Origin: Serripes groenlandicus
Taxonomy: Eukaryota > Mollusca > Bivalvia > Cardiida > Cardiidae
Reading direction: 5' to 3'
Length of the DNA: 64,000 bases
Assembly: GCA_031761405.1 (NCBI GenBank)
Contig: JASEVX010000005.1
Location: 33,298,869 to 33,362,868, forward strand
How positions within the stretch are numbered: the stretch's first letter is position 1; every line of letters begins with the position of its first letter. Shown one piece after another: positions 42,950 through 53,350 of this stretch. The translations under genes were made by a program, and so were the position numbers. Below the pieces are notes generated by a model. That model had not been told where the DNA came from. It did no database searches and saw only the letters and a list, made by a program, of their open reading frames with translations.

Positions 42950-43465
42950 AAGGTATGCTTGGACCGGCCCTTTATATTGGCATCGTGCATGAAGGCAGTT
43001 TTCAGTGACTCGTTTGCACACAGTCTGGATACGTATGGCACTTTTGTTGCGTCCGCACGTATCACTTGTAGTTGACGTTGCGGCTTTGAATCTGGTGTTG
43101 CAAGAGTTGAATCCTTATAAAGCAATCTTAAGAAAGCGTTGTAACCATATGGGTACAAGTCTTTGCCTAGCCGGCTTAGAAGTTTTCCCCGAAAAACGTT
43201 GGTGTAGACGAACTATAGGGATGTGGTGACAATTACAGATGTTTCCCACATTTCGCGTCGAAAGTATTGCACGTAGAATACCGAACGGTGTGTCACGATC
43301 GTCGGTGCTTATACGCGCCATCAGGGGTAGCTTCTTCTCCGGATATATTTTTGATTCTTGAATGTCTTTTGATCCTATTTCTTCTTTCGCCTCTCTTAAA
43401 TCGTCAGATGTTTTCAAACTTTGATCACTACGTCTTGCACGTGCCAAACCAGGTGTTATAACTTC
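42950..43465 (-). other. Unrecognised minus-strand ORFs, possibly the transposase 5' part
   Basis: Two overlapping minus-strand frames (43447-43115, which begins at TTG and not ATG, and 43158-42901) contain a charged stretch with STDDRDTPFGIL and VRLHQRFSGKTSKPARQRL. The latter faintly recalls the DNA-binding half of Tc1-like transposases, and distance and strand fit the tail at 42421. No catalytic motif was found, so this is a weak call. Confidence 0.25.
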
Positions 43466-44113
43466 TTGGGAACAGGTATTTCTAGACGATCAATGAGATG
43501 CTTTTATAAGTCATTTAATATTCTTATGATGAAGGTTAAGAAAAACAAAGTAAACTAATAAAAGATAAACCAAAAATTGGTAGAAAATTCCTAAAATTAT
43601 AGTAGATATGTTTCATTTGGTGTTGAGTTTACATAGGTTCAATACAGCCTGACCAGAATTGATTTTAAGTCGTATAATAACACATCGAACTGAATTAGGT
43701 AATTATATAATATGCCTTAACACGACTGTTATGAAAATCCACTCTTTCATACAGTTCTCAAAAGCTCTGATAACCAAAGTTCCTAAATCAGCTTTTACAT
43801 CAAACACATGCTGTTTAAAATTAGTAATGTGTATATCGGGTGCGAAAATGCTCCTATGTTTGCAAAGAATATCTAGTCTTAGGTTACCAGAAATAAATTA
43901 GCTCTTAATAGTGCGTATAAGACCTTTTACTTTTTTCAAATAAAAAAGTAAAACATGGATTTACATAGCGAAAGCCTTATTTAAAACGTTTTACATGAAT
44001 TGAACTCGATAAGGTATTGAGTATAGAGTTTCTTTTAACATGATAACACTCAATGTCAAAACACATCTTTTCCGAAAAAGATGTTTCTTTTTTAGTTCTA
44101 GACTTTCTATAAA

Positions 44114-44362
44114 TGAGCCGTTACACGTGAAATCCAACTTGATGGTGTCTGCGTAATGTATCGACACAGGTCAGCCTGCGCACTTCGCGCTGGCTATTCC
44201 GGGTCTAAACATTCCGTATCAGGAGGATAGAGGTATAAAGTAATGAATCCTGTAACAAAAAATCCACAGGAGGCGAAAAGTGTCTGTCCGGGTTAGCCTG
44301 TGCGGAATGCTTAGGCTGATCCAGGTCGATACTTTACGCAGATAATCTCGCGGAACGGCTCA
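44114..44362. mobile_element. Palindromic MITE (gagccgtcc family), full copy
   Basis: It runs from tgagccgttacacgtgaaat to ctcgcggaacggctca. It has the family order tctgcgtaatgtatcga, gcctgcgcac, ggtataaagtaatgaatcct, caggaggcgaaaagtgtctg and gatccaggtcgatactttac. The second half is largely the inverted first half. Confidence 0.88.
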
Positions 44363-45179
44363 AATCCTAAAATATTAGCAGATCTACACATCCACATACG
44401 TTTTGCCAGAAATGTATGGCCATGTTTGCGATATAATATAAATGATATACCACTTAAACACAATTTTTAATTGAGTATAACCTTTTTATTCATCATTATG
44501 TGTACACGACATTCTGTATATTGGCTATGGAGATAATTTAAATCCTGATGATTTGGTATGATTAACCAATTTATGAAGAACGGCAGGTGACACCACGAAT
44601 CGATCAGAACAGCAAATGCCCGGGGAAATAGCGGGTTGGCGCGAATCTGTTTTAAAACATGGTCAATTTGGCATGTCTAACAAATACCCACACCTAAAAA
44701 AACACAAAATGGAGCGATTATCAATATAGCAACATTGAATAGCTGCTGGACTTGTCAGCGGCCGGTGTCTGCCAATCTGAAGATCGTACCCAAATCCATT
44801 AATTCTAAAAATCTTAAGGACAAATGATTACATAAATGAAGGCTACCATCATTTATGATTGAATTACTCGTTGAAAGTAAATTAATTTGTGTCAATATCA
44901 TTTGCAGTCTGCGCGAAGAAATGGAATTCATAGTAACACATACAAATGTCATACATATCTAAATATATACTTGCACAGTTTCTTTAAGCGTATATAATGT
45001 TGTTGAAATTTATAATTTGCCAATCATACGTAAATTAGCAGTCTAGACGTGTACAAACCATTCGTAACATGTATTGTCACTGCACATAACATCTTATTCG
45101 TGATTAAAACAAGTATCGAATCGCAATTATATCTAGCTTGTAAGTATTGGTTATTTGAACCCAAATTGACGAGTTCCTT
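44363..45179. other. AT-rich stretch, no gene recognised
   Basis: No ORF with a family signature is visible and no repeat was matched within the window. Confidence 0.4.
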
Positions 45180-45503
45180 CGGCTGAGTTGGCCGAGCCCC
45201 GGTAGCTCAGTCGGTAGCGACGCGGGCTGTCAACCCAGGGGTTGTGAATTCGAATCCCGGCTCGGCCAACTTTCTTTCCGACGATTGACAAAAGTCAATA
45301 CGACATGCGTCATTCGTCTTCCACCAATGGGCTAAGTCTATGTGGAAAAGCAGCCAGTTGCTTGGGAAGATTGTTATGTGGAGTACTGGTGTGATAAAAC
45401 CAGGAAATGCATGAGTAGGTGAACTGGCCGCCGTGATATAACTGAGAAATTGTTAAAAACGGCGTTAAACCCCAATCAATCAATCAATCAATCGGCTGAG
45501 TTG
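45180..45503 (+). mobile_element. Full-length V-type SINE with 11-bp target duplication
   Basis: The SINE body is 45191-45492, flanked by the identical 11-mer cggctgagttg (45180-45190 and 45493-45503). The head carries an A box (ggtagctcagtcggtagcga) and a B box (gaattcgaatcccgg). The middle includes cagccagttgcttgggaaga. The 3' part is gaactggccgccgtgatata and ggcgttaaaccccaatcaat with an (atca)n tail. Transcription would be by RNA polymerase III from the head. Mobilisation needs a LINE partner. The target site itself is palindromic (gttccttcgg to the left, ccgaaggaac to the right). Confidence 0.95.
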
Positions 45504-46530
45504 CCTGAGCTTGCGAGAGTAGAAGTCCGCCGAAGGAACGAGTCCCAACACAATAGTTTAAACCATTCAATAACCTTTTTATTGTATAATTTGAAATTGG
45601 CTATTTAAAATGTGTCGTGTTGTGTGTTTTAAACACGTTTAGCATAACTTGAGAAAAAAGAACAATTGCTTTGAATTGTTTTGAAGAATTAACACTCACG
45701 ATTTATCGCGCCATTCTTGGAAATTGAATCGTCGACAAATTGATACGTTACGCTTTTAAAGTATACCAGTCATTCTTTACTTAAATATTGATGAAAAATA
45801 CAACTTATAACAATTTCTTATGATTATTTACAAAAATGAATAAGAATGCATATATATATACTATGTCAATATTAGACTATTGTACACTATTTGTTGTTAG
45901 AAATGAACAATTGCACCCTGTGGTCCCGTTTTATCTTGTTTCGCAATGAAAGTGGTGTGCTGTAGAGACATCAATAGTCATTTGTACCAGAGAACTATAG
46001 ATCAATGAATTGTTCTGCATTTCCATGGGCATTTGCAATTTACACTGCATACATTTTATATAGGTGACACTACAAATGTACAAGAAAACATTTCTTATTC
46101 TGCAGAAAAATACTTGTAAGATGGAAATGGTTAATGGACAAAGAAACTTTTGATCATAAGCAATTTCATTTTTTGTCCATTAGTATCCTACTTTAACTCA
46201 TAATTGTACTTAACTATGTTTACATTTATGCTTTGATATTCCATTTACTGCATAATGTCAATCATTTATATATCAGCTTAACATACAAAATACCTGCAGC
46301 AGATCTAGAAGGGAAATGTATGAATCCTCCGTATAAATGAATGTGTAATCATGTTCATAGCAAGTTAGATAATAACAATAATGATTGATTTCATTATATT
46401 ACATCAAAAGAACAGTCAATTTGCCAATCAAGTTGATCATATAATGAAATTTGAGCATTTTAACCTTTTCTACTTAGAGTTGATAGAGGAAACGGATCAA
46501 TAATAAAACAAAAACAAATATAAATATATC
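45504..46530. other. AT-rich stretch, no gene recognised
   Basis: Very AT-rich DNA with no convincing ORF. It leads into the Polinton relic. Confidence 0.45.
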
Positions 46531-46538
46531 GGTAAGTT

Positions 46539-46790
46539 ATGTCGATGTTCTATCTTGGGCTATTTATAGTAGAAATAATGTTTAAAAAAAGGCGAAACAC
46601 TAACAGTTTTACTAAACATTTAGACGATCATTCCGGACACGGAACTCATTGGCGCGCCGCGCCGTTTGTAAACACGAGCTTTATTTTGATCGTTCCTCCT
46701 AACGAGTTAAAATGCTTAGAATATAATACGAATCAATATCAAGATAAGAAAAGCGTTTTATACGGATACTTTGTGCTTTTTTATACGTAA
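46539..46790 (+). CDS. Unrecognised small ORF next to the Polinton relic
   Basis: 83 residues with a basic KKRRNTNSF stretch and a HSGHGTHWRAAPF segment. The codon composition is less AT-rich than its surroundings. It lies on the same strand as, and 140 bases before, the PLA2-like relic. It may be a scrap of a Polinton structural gene, but no family feature supports this. Confidence 0.25.
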   Translation: MSMFYLGLFIVEIMFKKRRNTNSFTKHLDDHSGHGTHWRAAPFVNTSFILIVPPNELKCLEYNTNQYQDKKSVLYGYFVLFYT

Positions 46791-46931
46791 ATTATTGAAT
46801 GAGATTTCTCCATATGATTTCTTTAATAAAATCTTACAACCATAACAAATTATTTTACTATTATATAAAAATGAAAACCTACTAAAGGTAAGAGAAAACC
46901 TGTTATTATTACCACAATAAATGGTAGAAAA

Positions 46932-47307
46932 ATGGCAACAAGTGTGAGTTATACTTGTGGAATAACAAAAACAAGGTTTCCTAAGGGAAGCGAGGGCAGT
47001 CTTGACATACATAAAGCTATCTTGCCAATGATATCTAAAAGAGGTCTTATTTTACCAGGATATAATTATTGTGGACCAGGCAAACCTTTAGATAATGGAC
47101 CTCCAGTCATGAGCTAAAATGCAATTTTTAATAACAGATTATTGTTATGATTCTGGAATCGGAAAGTCTGAATGTGACAGTCAAATGCTTTCTAATTTGA
47201 AAAAGAGTAAGTCAACAACATTAGGCGAAAAAATAACAAAAAACTTGATTGTTAAATCTGTTTTTATAACAAAACATAAATTAGGTTTAGGAAAGTCAAA
47301 CAACTGA
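46932..47307 (+). pseudogene. PLA2-like (parvovirus VP1u-type) protein of a Polinton-like element, frameshifted
   Basis: The first frame (46932-47117) has LPGYNYCGPGKPLDNGPP, the calcium-loop motif of the phospholipase A2 domain found in parvovirus VP1 and in some Polinton/adintovirus proteins. A different frame from about 47119 supplies DYCYDSGIGKSECDSQML, the region of the catalytic His-Asp, followed by a Lys-rich tail to 47307. The two parts are out of phase around 47110-47140, and the usual catalytic His is not visible in this copy, so it is dead. In the virus-like relatives the domain helps particles cross membranes. Here it simply marks the element type. Confidence 0.7.
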
Positions 47308-47418
47308 AAGAAAATGTGTGTGTTGGGGCGGGGTGCGGCTGAAGCGAAACTAAAGGGCCCCACAATAACATTGTTAGACAAATTTGCAAAATAGTAACAC
47401 ACACCAATTAAACGTAAA

Positions 47419-48250
47419 TGTTGACAAGTGGAATCCTTGTATCAAATATTGACGACACATGGTCATCTGATCTAGTTAATATGCAAGCATTTGCTAGATA
47501 CAACAAAGGATCAAGATACTTATTAACAGTAATTGATATATTAAGCAAATTTGCTTGGGTTATTCCATTAAAAGATAAAATATCTGTATATCTGTAATAT
47601 AACAATTAAGTAAAACTATTAAACCTCGCACTTCAAATCGTTTGAGGGTGGATAAAGGTACAGCAGTTTTTAACAAAAGATGTAAAAACAAATATGCCGA
47701 CGATGAAATCAATATATACCACACATTCAATATATATGAAGGAAAATCTGTTGTAATGGAAAGATTTAACAGAACATTAAAGAAAATGATGTGGAAATAT
47801 TTTACAGCAAATAATACAAATACTTACGTAGACAAACTACAAGACATGGTTGATAAAAACAATAGCACAAGACATGGTTGATAAAAACAATAGCACAAAA
47901 CATAGAAGTATTAAAATGACACCAAAGGAAGCAAGTAAAGATACACAATAGTGTTAAGGATTACATCAATTTGTATGGAGAGTTAGGCAAAACTCCTACA
48001 ACAAAAACACAGTTTACGATTGGAGATCGAGTAAGAATTATCAAACTTAAACGCCACATTGAAAAGGGATATACACCAAACTGGACAGAGGAACTATTTC
48101 TTATTCATGAAGTTCTTTAGAACACAAAGGAAATAACATATACACTTTTTTTAAGAACAAGAATTATCTCCAACCAAAGAGGAAATGTTTAGAATAAACA
48201 CAGTTATAAGAAGAGACTATAAAAAGAAAATGGCATTAGAAAAATGGAGT
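47419..48250 (+). pseudogene. Polinton-type retroviral-like integrase, heavily decayed
   Basis: Fragments in successive frames follow the order of an rve integrase. First comes DDTWSSDLVNMQAF and YLLTVIDILSKFAWVIPL (47451-47597, ends at TAA), which carries the first catalytic aspartate block. Next is a piece with RVDKGTAVFNK and a VMERFNRTLKKMMWKYF block (47642-47881), where D and E of the core lie. Last is a C-terminal piece with FTIGDRVRI and GYTPNWTEELF (to TAG 48118-48120). Weak similarity continues to about 48250. At least three frame changes and several stops were counted, one at a 28-bp tandem duplication (47840-47895). The arrangement, together with the PLA2 relic just upstream, identifies an old Polinton/Maverick. 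Confidence 0.85.
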
Positions 48251-48259
48251 GGATATAGT

Positions 48260-49640
48260 AATGCATTTAATTATTGGGTTTCTTTCAAGGATATGGAGAC
48301 TGATTAAGAGTGGGTTTGATTCATACAAATTAGGAGTAGTAAGGGGGTTGTTTATTTTGATGAATACGATGGTTTCTTTCATTACAACTGCAATATTTTG
48401 TACATTATTCCGTTGTTTAACCTTTTACTGCAGACACATGTTTGTAACAATTTATAGAAACTTTCTGAATGTAAATAGTTTCAAAATTGTCTTCATTATT
48501 ATATGGGAAGGGGTGAATGCATGGATGTCGTTCAGGGCTGAACAATGGACTGTGGATGTTTAGACTCTGGAAATAATTGTTAAGGGCTGAACAATGAACT
48601 GTGTCCAAAGCCTACGCATTCAAAACACAAAAATTGCGCTGAAACCCCCATTTCTTCACATACACTCATTTGCGCTTAGGATTATCGGCCCGACCATTCA
48701 ATCTATCCGATGATTACCATACGTCATTGTGCCAAGCACGATATAGGCATAATAGTCTTTCGGGAAAGGTAGCTATTCATTTTGAAAAATATATTGGGTA
48801 GAGTACAGTAGCGATAAAGCCCGGTAGCACACTTTAGCTGAACTGACCGTTGTGCTATACCTGTAATACCAAAAAAAAGGTAGAATAATTGATTTAAACC
48901 ATTTCCCCCGTTCAGATGCATTTTGATGCACCTTCAGCAGACGAATTTTGCTGTCATGTTTCCATGCAATTCATACTGTAATTGCCATTTTGAGCATTTA
49001 CGTTTGTCATCATTGGTTCTTGATCTAAAATTCCAAAGAGCAATTATGTTATGAATTGAGACTATCCCAACGGCTTGAGTTTTAGTTCCCAAACGGTTTT
49101 AGAATCTGAATATCATTTCTTCTTGTTTGTTCGATTTATAGAAGCATAGGTACACACTTTCTATGAACTTCTTGGCCCCATATTTCACGATTTATTAATT
49201 AACTAATTATCTTCAAATAGTTAAACAGTACAAATGAAAATTGCAAATCATATGGCAAAAGCGTTTAGGGTAAAGAGAATATTGTATAAATCAAAACTTT
49301 GTGTAAAGTGAAAAAAAATTAACAATCATTAACTAACAAATTATTCTTAGTTACCTCTATATAATTGAACATCTCCTTCATATTAGGATTTATTTTTGCA
49401 TTTAAGTATACATATATCATGTAAATCCATGCATGTTTGTTTTATTGAGCCATATTCGTTACGCATATATACTTTTAAATGGCCGATGGCCATTATGTAC
49501 CGACTTACAGAATAACATTAATCGTTAAGACGAGGTGTGTTTATATGCGAGATAAATGGCAATAGCGAGAAATGCACTTTAGCTTTCAATAGCTGTTAAC
49601 ATATTGATAAGCAGCATTCGTCTTTTACAAGTTGACTTAT
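48260..49640. other. No gene recognised; one MITE remnant
   Basis: A remnant of the ttaaccctttccc MITE family (catttcccccgttcagatgc, then gcagacgaattttgctgtca) lies at about 48897-48960. The hydrophobic ORF at 48249-48563 overlaps the end of the integrase remains and is not convincing. Confidence 0.45.
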
Positions 49641-49797
49641 AGTCTTTGTGGAAAAGTAGCCAGTTGCCTTGGAATACGTTATTTTTAAGGAATAATGGTG
49701 TGAGAAAGCCATACAACATATAGTTAAAATGGCTGCCGTAAAATGATTAAATCAATGTTGAAAACGTCGTTAAACACCAATCAACTGTTTAATCAAA
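49640..49797 (+). repeat. SINE 3' half, decayed
   Basis: Shows gtggaaaagtagccagttgc, a damaged gctgccgtaaaatgattaaa core and gtcgttaaacaccaatcaac, in the order of the 45191 SINE. Confidence 0.65.
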
Positions 49798-49993
49798 AAA
49801 TAAACAAGACGTCATTATAAATGGTTATGTTTAAGGATATTCTTGGATCAGTTTCCGTTTTACGAAGCTACAGTTACTTCTATATCACTTTTATTTAGCC
49901 AATTAAGATATAAGATCAATACAATATTAGATATCATTTTGTCTGAATGTCATTCGAAGAAACCAAGGAAGTATGATTGAAGCATGATTGTAG

Positions 49994-50145
49994 TTCAACG
50001 CCGTTTTCAACAGTTTTTCAGTTTTATCACGGCGGTCAATTCTCTTAAATATTTTGTTCCATTTTCCTTCCCTGTCAACTGGCTATCTCCCCCACATAGA
50101 CTGTTAGTAGTTCATTGATGGAGGAAGAATGACGCTACTCAATCA
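49994..50145 (-). repeat. SINE 3' half, antisense
   Basis: Reads caacgccgttttcaacagtt and cagttttatcacggcggtca, then ccccacatagactgtta. This is the complement of the 3' half of the V-type SINE. Confidence 0.7.
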
Positions 50146-50495
50146 TCAGAGATTTTTCAAATATATTCAATAGCAACACATATACAGAATTTCCCTACAT
50201 TTTACTAGTTATTTTCGAATTCGTATGCTGCAGATTTTCTGTATGAGGGAGAAGTTTAACTGTATTCACACGATGGAAAGGGCTAATACGACATTGTTTG
50301 CTGTATTTCAAACAGGTGTAACACGTTGTAGCCACGCTAAATTGCTATATCGGTTTTGCATTTGGTCACCAATTCTTCGATGGTTTTATAAGACACATAT
50401 AGTCCCTGTGAGGTATCGTGTTTTATAAGCTATTACAGCGGTTCACCTTGAACCAATTTCACAGAATCGGTATCGTATGTGATGCTACAGCGTGG

Positions 50496-50503
50496 TATAT
50501 AAA
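50496..50503 (+). promoter_or_regulatory. Possible TATA box of the GPCR gene
   Basis: tatataaa lies 414 bases before the chosen GPCR start, in a locally less repetitive stretch. No other core promoter element was recognised, so the call rests on motif and position alone. Confidence 0.3.
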
Positions 50504-50916
50504 CGCATGGTATCTTTATCGGACTTCGCATTTATCACTTTACTCACGGAGGATAAGAGGTTGATTGTTTTGTGTTTTCTTGAGACCTACAGCTCCAGGG
50601 ACATTTGCTTGAAATTTATGTGAACATTATAGTTTAATTAAACATTTTTATTTAACGGCTGGAGTACATTGACATTTATTATCCCAATATTGTATAACAC
50701 TCAAAACAAATAAATATCGTGACTGTATTATTGAAACGTTCGCCGGAATTTGAAGCACAATATAATAACAACGAATTAGAATATGTGCATGTTGTTCATT
50801 CAAGTGACAAAACATTGCTTGTTGAAATCATACACGATATAAAAATCAACAACTTTGAATTCAGAACCACAGCGGAAAGAAAGGGAGTTTATTGGCATAT
50901 TAATTCTGTGGTGATA

Positions 50917-52179
50917 ATGGAGAAAACGTACGATTCCCACATCTCAACGCTGAATTATTCAAATTTTAACGACTCAGAATTCACTCAACAGTACAACGAT
51001 GACTATTCACGAAGGGTTCTTCCCGTTACTGTCATATTCAGTCTCACGGCCGTCCTGGGATTTGTGTCCAATGCAATCGTAGTCTACGTTTATGGATTCA
51101 AATACAAACAATGTAATTTTAAGTATTTCATGTTCGTTATGGGAGTGATAGGTCTCGTACAGTGTTCTATCATGCTTCCAACTCAAGCGGCGGAAATGCA
51201 TTATTGGTTTGTGTTTCCGGAAACTTGGCTTTGTCGAGTATCGGCCTATGTGTTTGGGTATACGGTTATTGCCTGTTATTTCGTCCTCCTCTTAATTTCC
51301 ATTGACCGTTTTAGGAAGGTTTGCAGGCCTCACGACAGGCAGATTAATTCGAATACGGCCAGAAATCTCTGTATTCTGGTCAGTATTGCGGCTCTCGTTT
51401 TTGCGCTCCCACCCGGAATCATTAGCGGCCATCATCAATTTTTGACGTCATACAATGGTCGATATATTACGGTGACGGTGTGTGCGACAGATGATATGTA
51501 TCAAAACAGAGACTGGGCTGTTTACTTCCTGCTACTCTCCGGTGGTTTTCCGGTGTCTGTCGTGATAATAGTGACATGCGTTTTGTATGGAATGATACTC
51601 AAACAATTCTACCAGGGTAAAGGTTCACAAATACAGAGAATTTACAAAAATGCTAGCACGCAACTACCAGTTGACAATTCTGCGATAGAAAGTTATCCGA
51701 GAACGCCTATCCTTGTACGTGTCCCCAACAATGTGCCCATTTGGACACAAAACCTGAAAAATGGAGACAGTTTCAAAAATAGTTCCAAAAGTAGAAAAGG
51801 ACGTGGTCTCCGAATGAGCGGCTCGGTCATATCAAGGAGGAGGGGAGTGAGGAATAAGATTATGAGAAATACTCTTATATTGTTAATAATAACAATATCA
51901 TGCATAGTGGCTATCATCCTCACATTCTGCTTGCATATCATCGCGGAGGACATTAACCGCAACGCGCTCAGCGTTTCCCATGTGAAACTCCTGTTTTTTG
52001 TGATTTTCCATCGAGGTAGCTTTTCCATTATATGTGCTGTGTTTCCAATATTGTACAGTATACGGGACATGACATTCCGACGGGCGATCCTAAAATTGTT
52101 TACAAACAGTGCAGTGCTAAGACTACGGCTCAAACTGTACCTAGTACGAACGAAGACTCGAAATATTGAACGCGTGTAG
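50917..52179 (+). CDS. Class A (rhodopsin-like) G-protein-coupled receptor, atypical, intronless
   Basis: The 420-residue product has seven hydrophobic segments at about 34-60, 68-90, 104-130, 149-171, 200-229, 315-342 and 355-380. Class A marks present are N52 (1.50 position, GFVSN), C106 and C189 for the extracellular disulphide, IDRF at 129-132 in place of DRY, P212 and Y224 in helix 5, and FPILY at 376-380 in place of NPxxY. N-glycosylation sites are N13 and N18. Losses are notable: helix 2 has G79 where Asp is usual, helix 6 has CIVA (329-332) where CWxP is usual, and the helix 4 Trp is absent. The third inner loop is long (about 80 residues) and basic. The frame is open from 50719, but its first ATG is 50917, with A at -3 and G at +4. 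It is a plasma-membrane receptor; the ligand is unknown. Confidence 0.9.
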   Translation: MEKTYDSHISTLNYSNFNDSEFTQQYNDDYSRRVLPVTVIFSLTAVLGFVSNAIVVYVYGFKYKQCNFKYFMFVMGVIGLVQCSIMLPTQAAEMHYWFVFPETWLCRVSAYVFGYTVIACYFVLLLISIDRFRKVCRPHDRQINSNTARNLCILVSIAALVFALPPGIISGHHQFLTSYNGRYITVTVCATDDMYQNRDWAVYFLLLSGGFPVSVVIIVTCVLYGMILKQFYQGKGSQIQRIYKNASTQLPVDNSAIESYPRTPILVRVPNNVPIWTQNLKNGDSFKNSSKSRKGRGLRMSGSVISRRRGVRNKIMRNTLILLIITISCIVAIILTFCLHIIAEDINRNALSVSHVKLLFFVIFHRGSFSIICAVFPILYSIRDMTFRRAILKLFTNSAVLRLRLKLYLVRTKTRNIERV

Positions 52180-52197
52180 CAGTTTTAACGATTTTGT

Positions 52198-52440
52198 ACT
52201 AACATATTGTCATAGATACTCTTGTGGAGTAATACGCCAGACGCATCACCGTAAATTCCATAGTAAACGTTTAATATAACATACGTCGTGTAAACCTGCT
52301 GGCCAGGAGTCACGCCAACTTTAGACCCTCGGATTCTATACCCGACCATTCCAGTTTATATGTACGAATAGATTACCAGGTCAATCATCTATACATATAA
52401 AAGCTGTAGATCACACCCGTCGACACACATGCTGATTTTA
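52198..52440 (-). repeat. Inverted copy of 55335-55620, at the GPCR 3' flank
   Basis: Starting 19 bases after the receptor stop, the complement of this segment follows 55335-55620 closely. Shared pieces are the gtgtgatctacagctt block, ggtctaaagttggcgtgact, ccagcaggtttaca and acaagagtatctatg. Any 3' untranslated region of the receptor would include it. Confidence 0.88.
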
Positions 52441-52489
52441 AAGGAACAATAACAGAAGTCATTTGCCGTCTTCTCCATTCCTTTCTAAA

Positions 52490-52750
52490 TGCGTATCTGT
52501 GATAAACAAGGGAGCATTTAACAAAGCTTTTCTTCAGATGTTTTCGTTCCTTTATATAGTAAATCTGCAGTAGACCACTTTGAAAACATATAAGCAATAC
52601 TTTTGAAAACCTCTATGTATATAAGTATGATGTCCATCCCCTTTAAAGTACTTGGGTTATATTGATCTTTTGTTAAATTATTGATATGTGGTTGTGATAA
52701 GTGATTTTCCCCGCACATGAAACATTTCGGGTATCTTCTATAGGTTAACA
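52490..52750. repeat. Palindromic MITE remnant
   Basis: tctgcagtagaccactttga followed by aaaacatataagcaatactt resembles the gcagcagacgac arm of the ttaaccctttccc family. The other arm is unclear. Confidence 0.35.
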
Positions 52751-53350
52751 TGCACATATTCTACGGGATTTCAGACTGGTGAGGGCAGGTTCTGATAGGT
52801 ATCTATGCCTCATACGATGGTCGAAGGTATTCGGTAATACTCAGTCTTAATCATGCGTGAACTTGATCGGTTCACCCAATCACTCATAAATTAGATGTCG
52901 AATATTAAGCCACGCCCATAGTCATGCATCTCAAACAAACCAACAAATAATCATTAAAATCTACCCGGTTCTCATGCATCACATTAGTTAGTGATTCAGA
53001 AACCGTGTCGGCTACCGAGTGTAAAAGCCGTACATATACAATTTTCTTGATTAGCTAAAAGACTGCATCTAATTTACATATCAGATCACTGCATTACGAG
53101 CGATCAGAACTGATTACCTCTTTAAAAATCCTATGTGTTTGTAATTTATTCATGAATAAATGATAAGAAAAATCCAGCCCGCCATGATAAGTAAACTTTC
53201 GCGGAAAATGATATGAAAAACATAAATGACCGGTGACACTGAAGTCTATTATTCAAACGAAAAGTGACATTGTTAAGTTTAATAATGAGGAATGACTCGA
53301 ATCAAAATATATATATGATTCACTGAACAAGTCAGGCATCGTGGACTGCT

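Noticed and set aside
48249..48563. A small membrane protein gene
   Set aside because: It overlaps the end of the decayed integrase, and its hydrophobic character follows from T-rich DNA. No conserved feature.
50719..50916. Upstream extension of the GPCR to 50719
   Set aside because: The extension opens with GTG and has no ATG. The extra 66 residues are polar and lack a signal peptide. ATG 50917 has a good start context.
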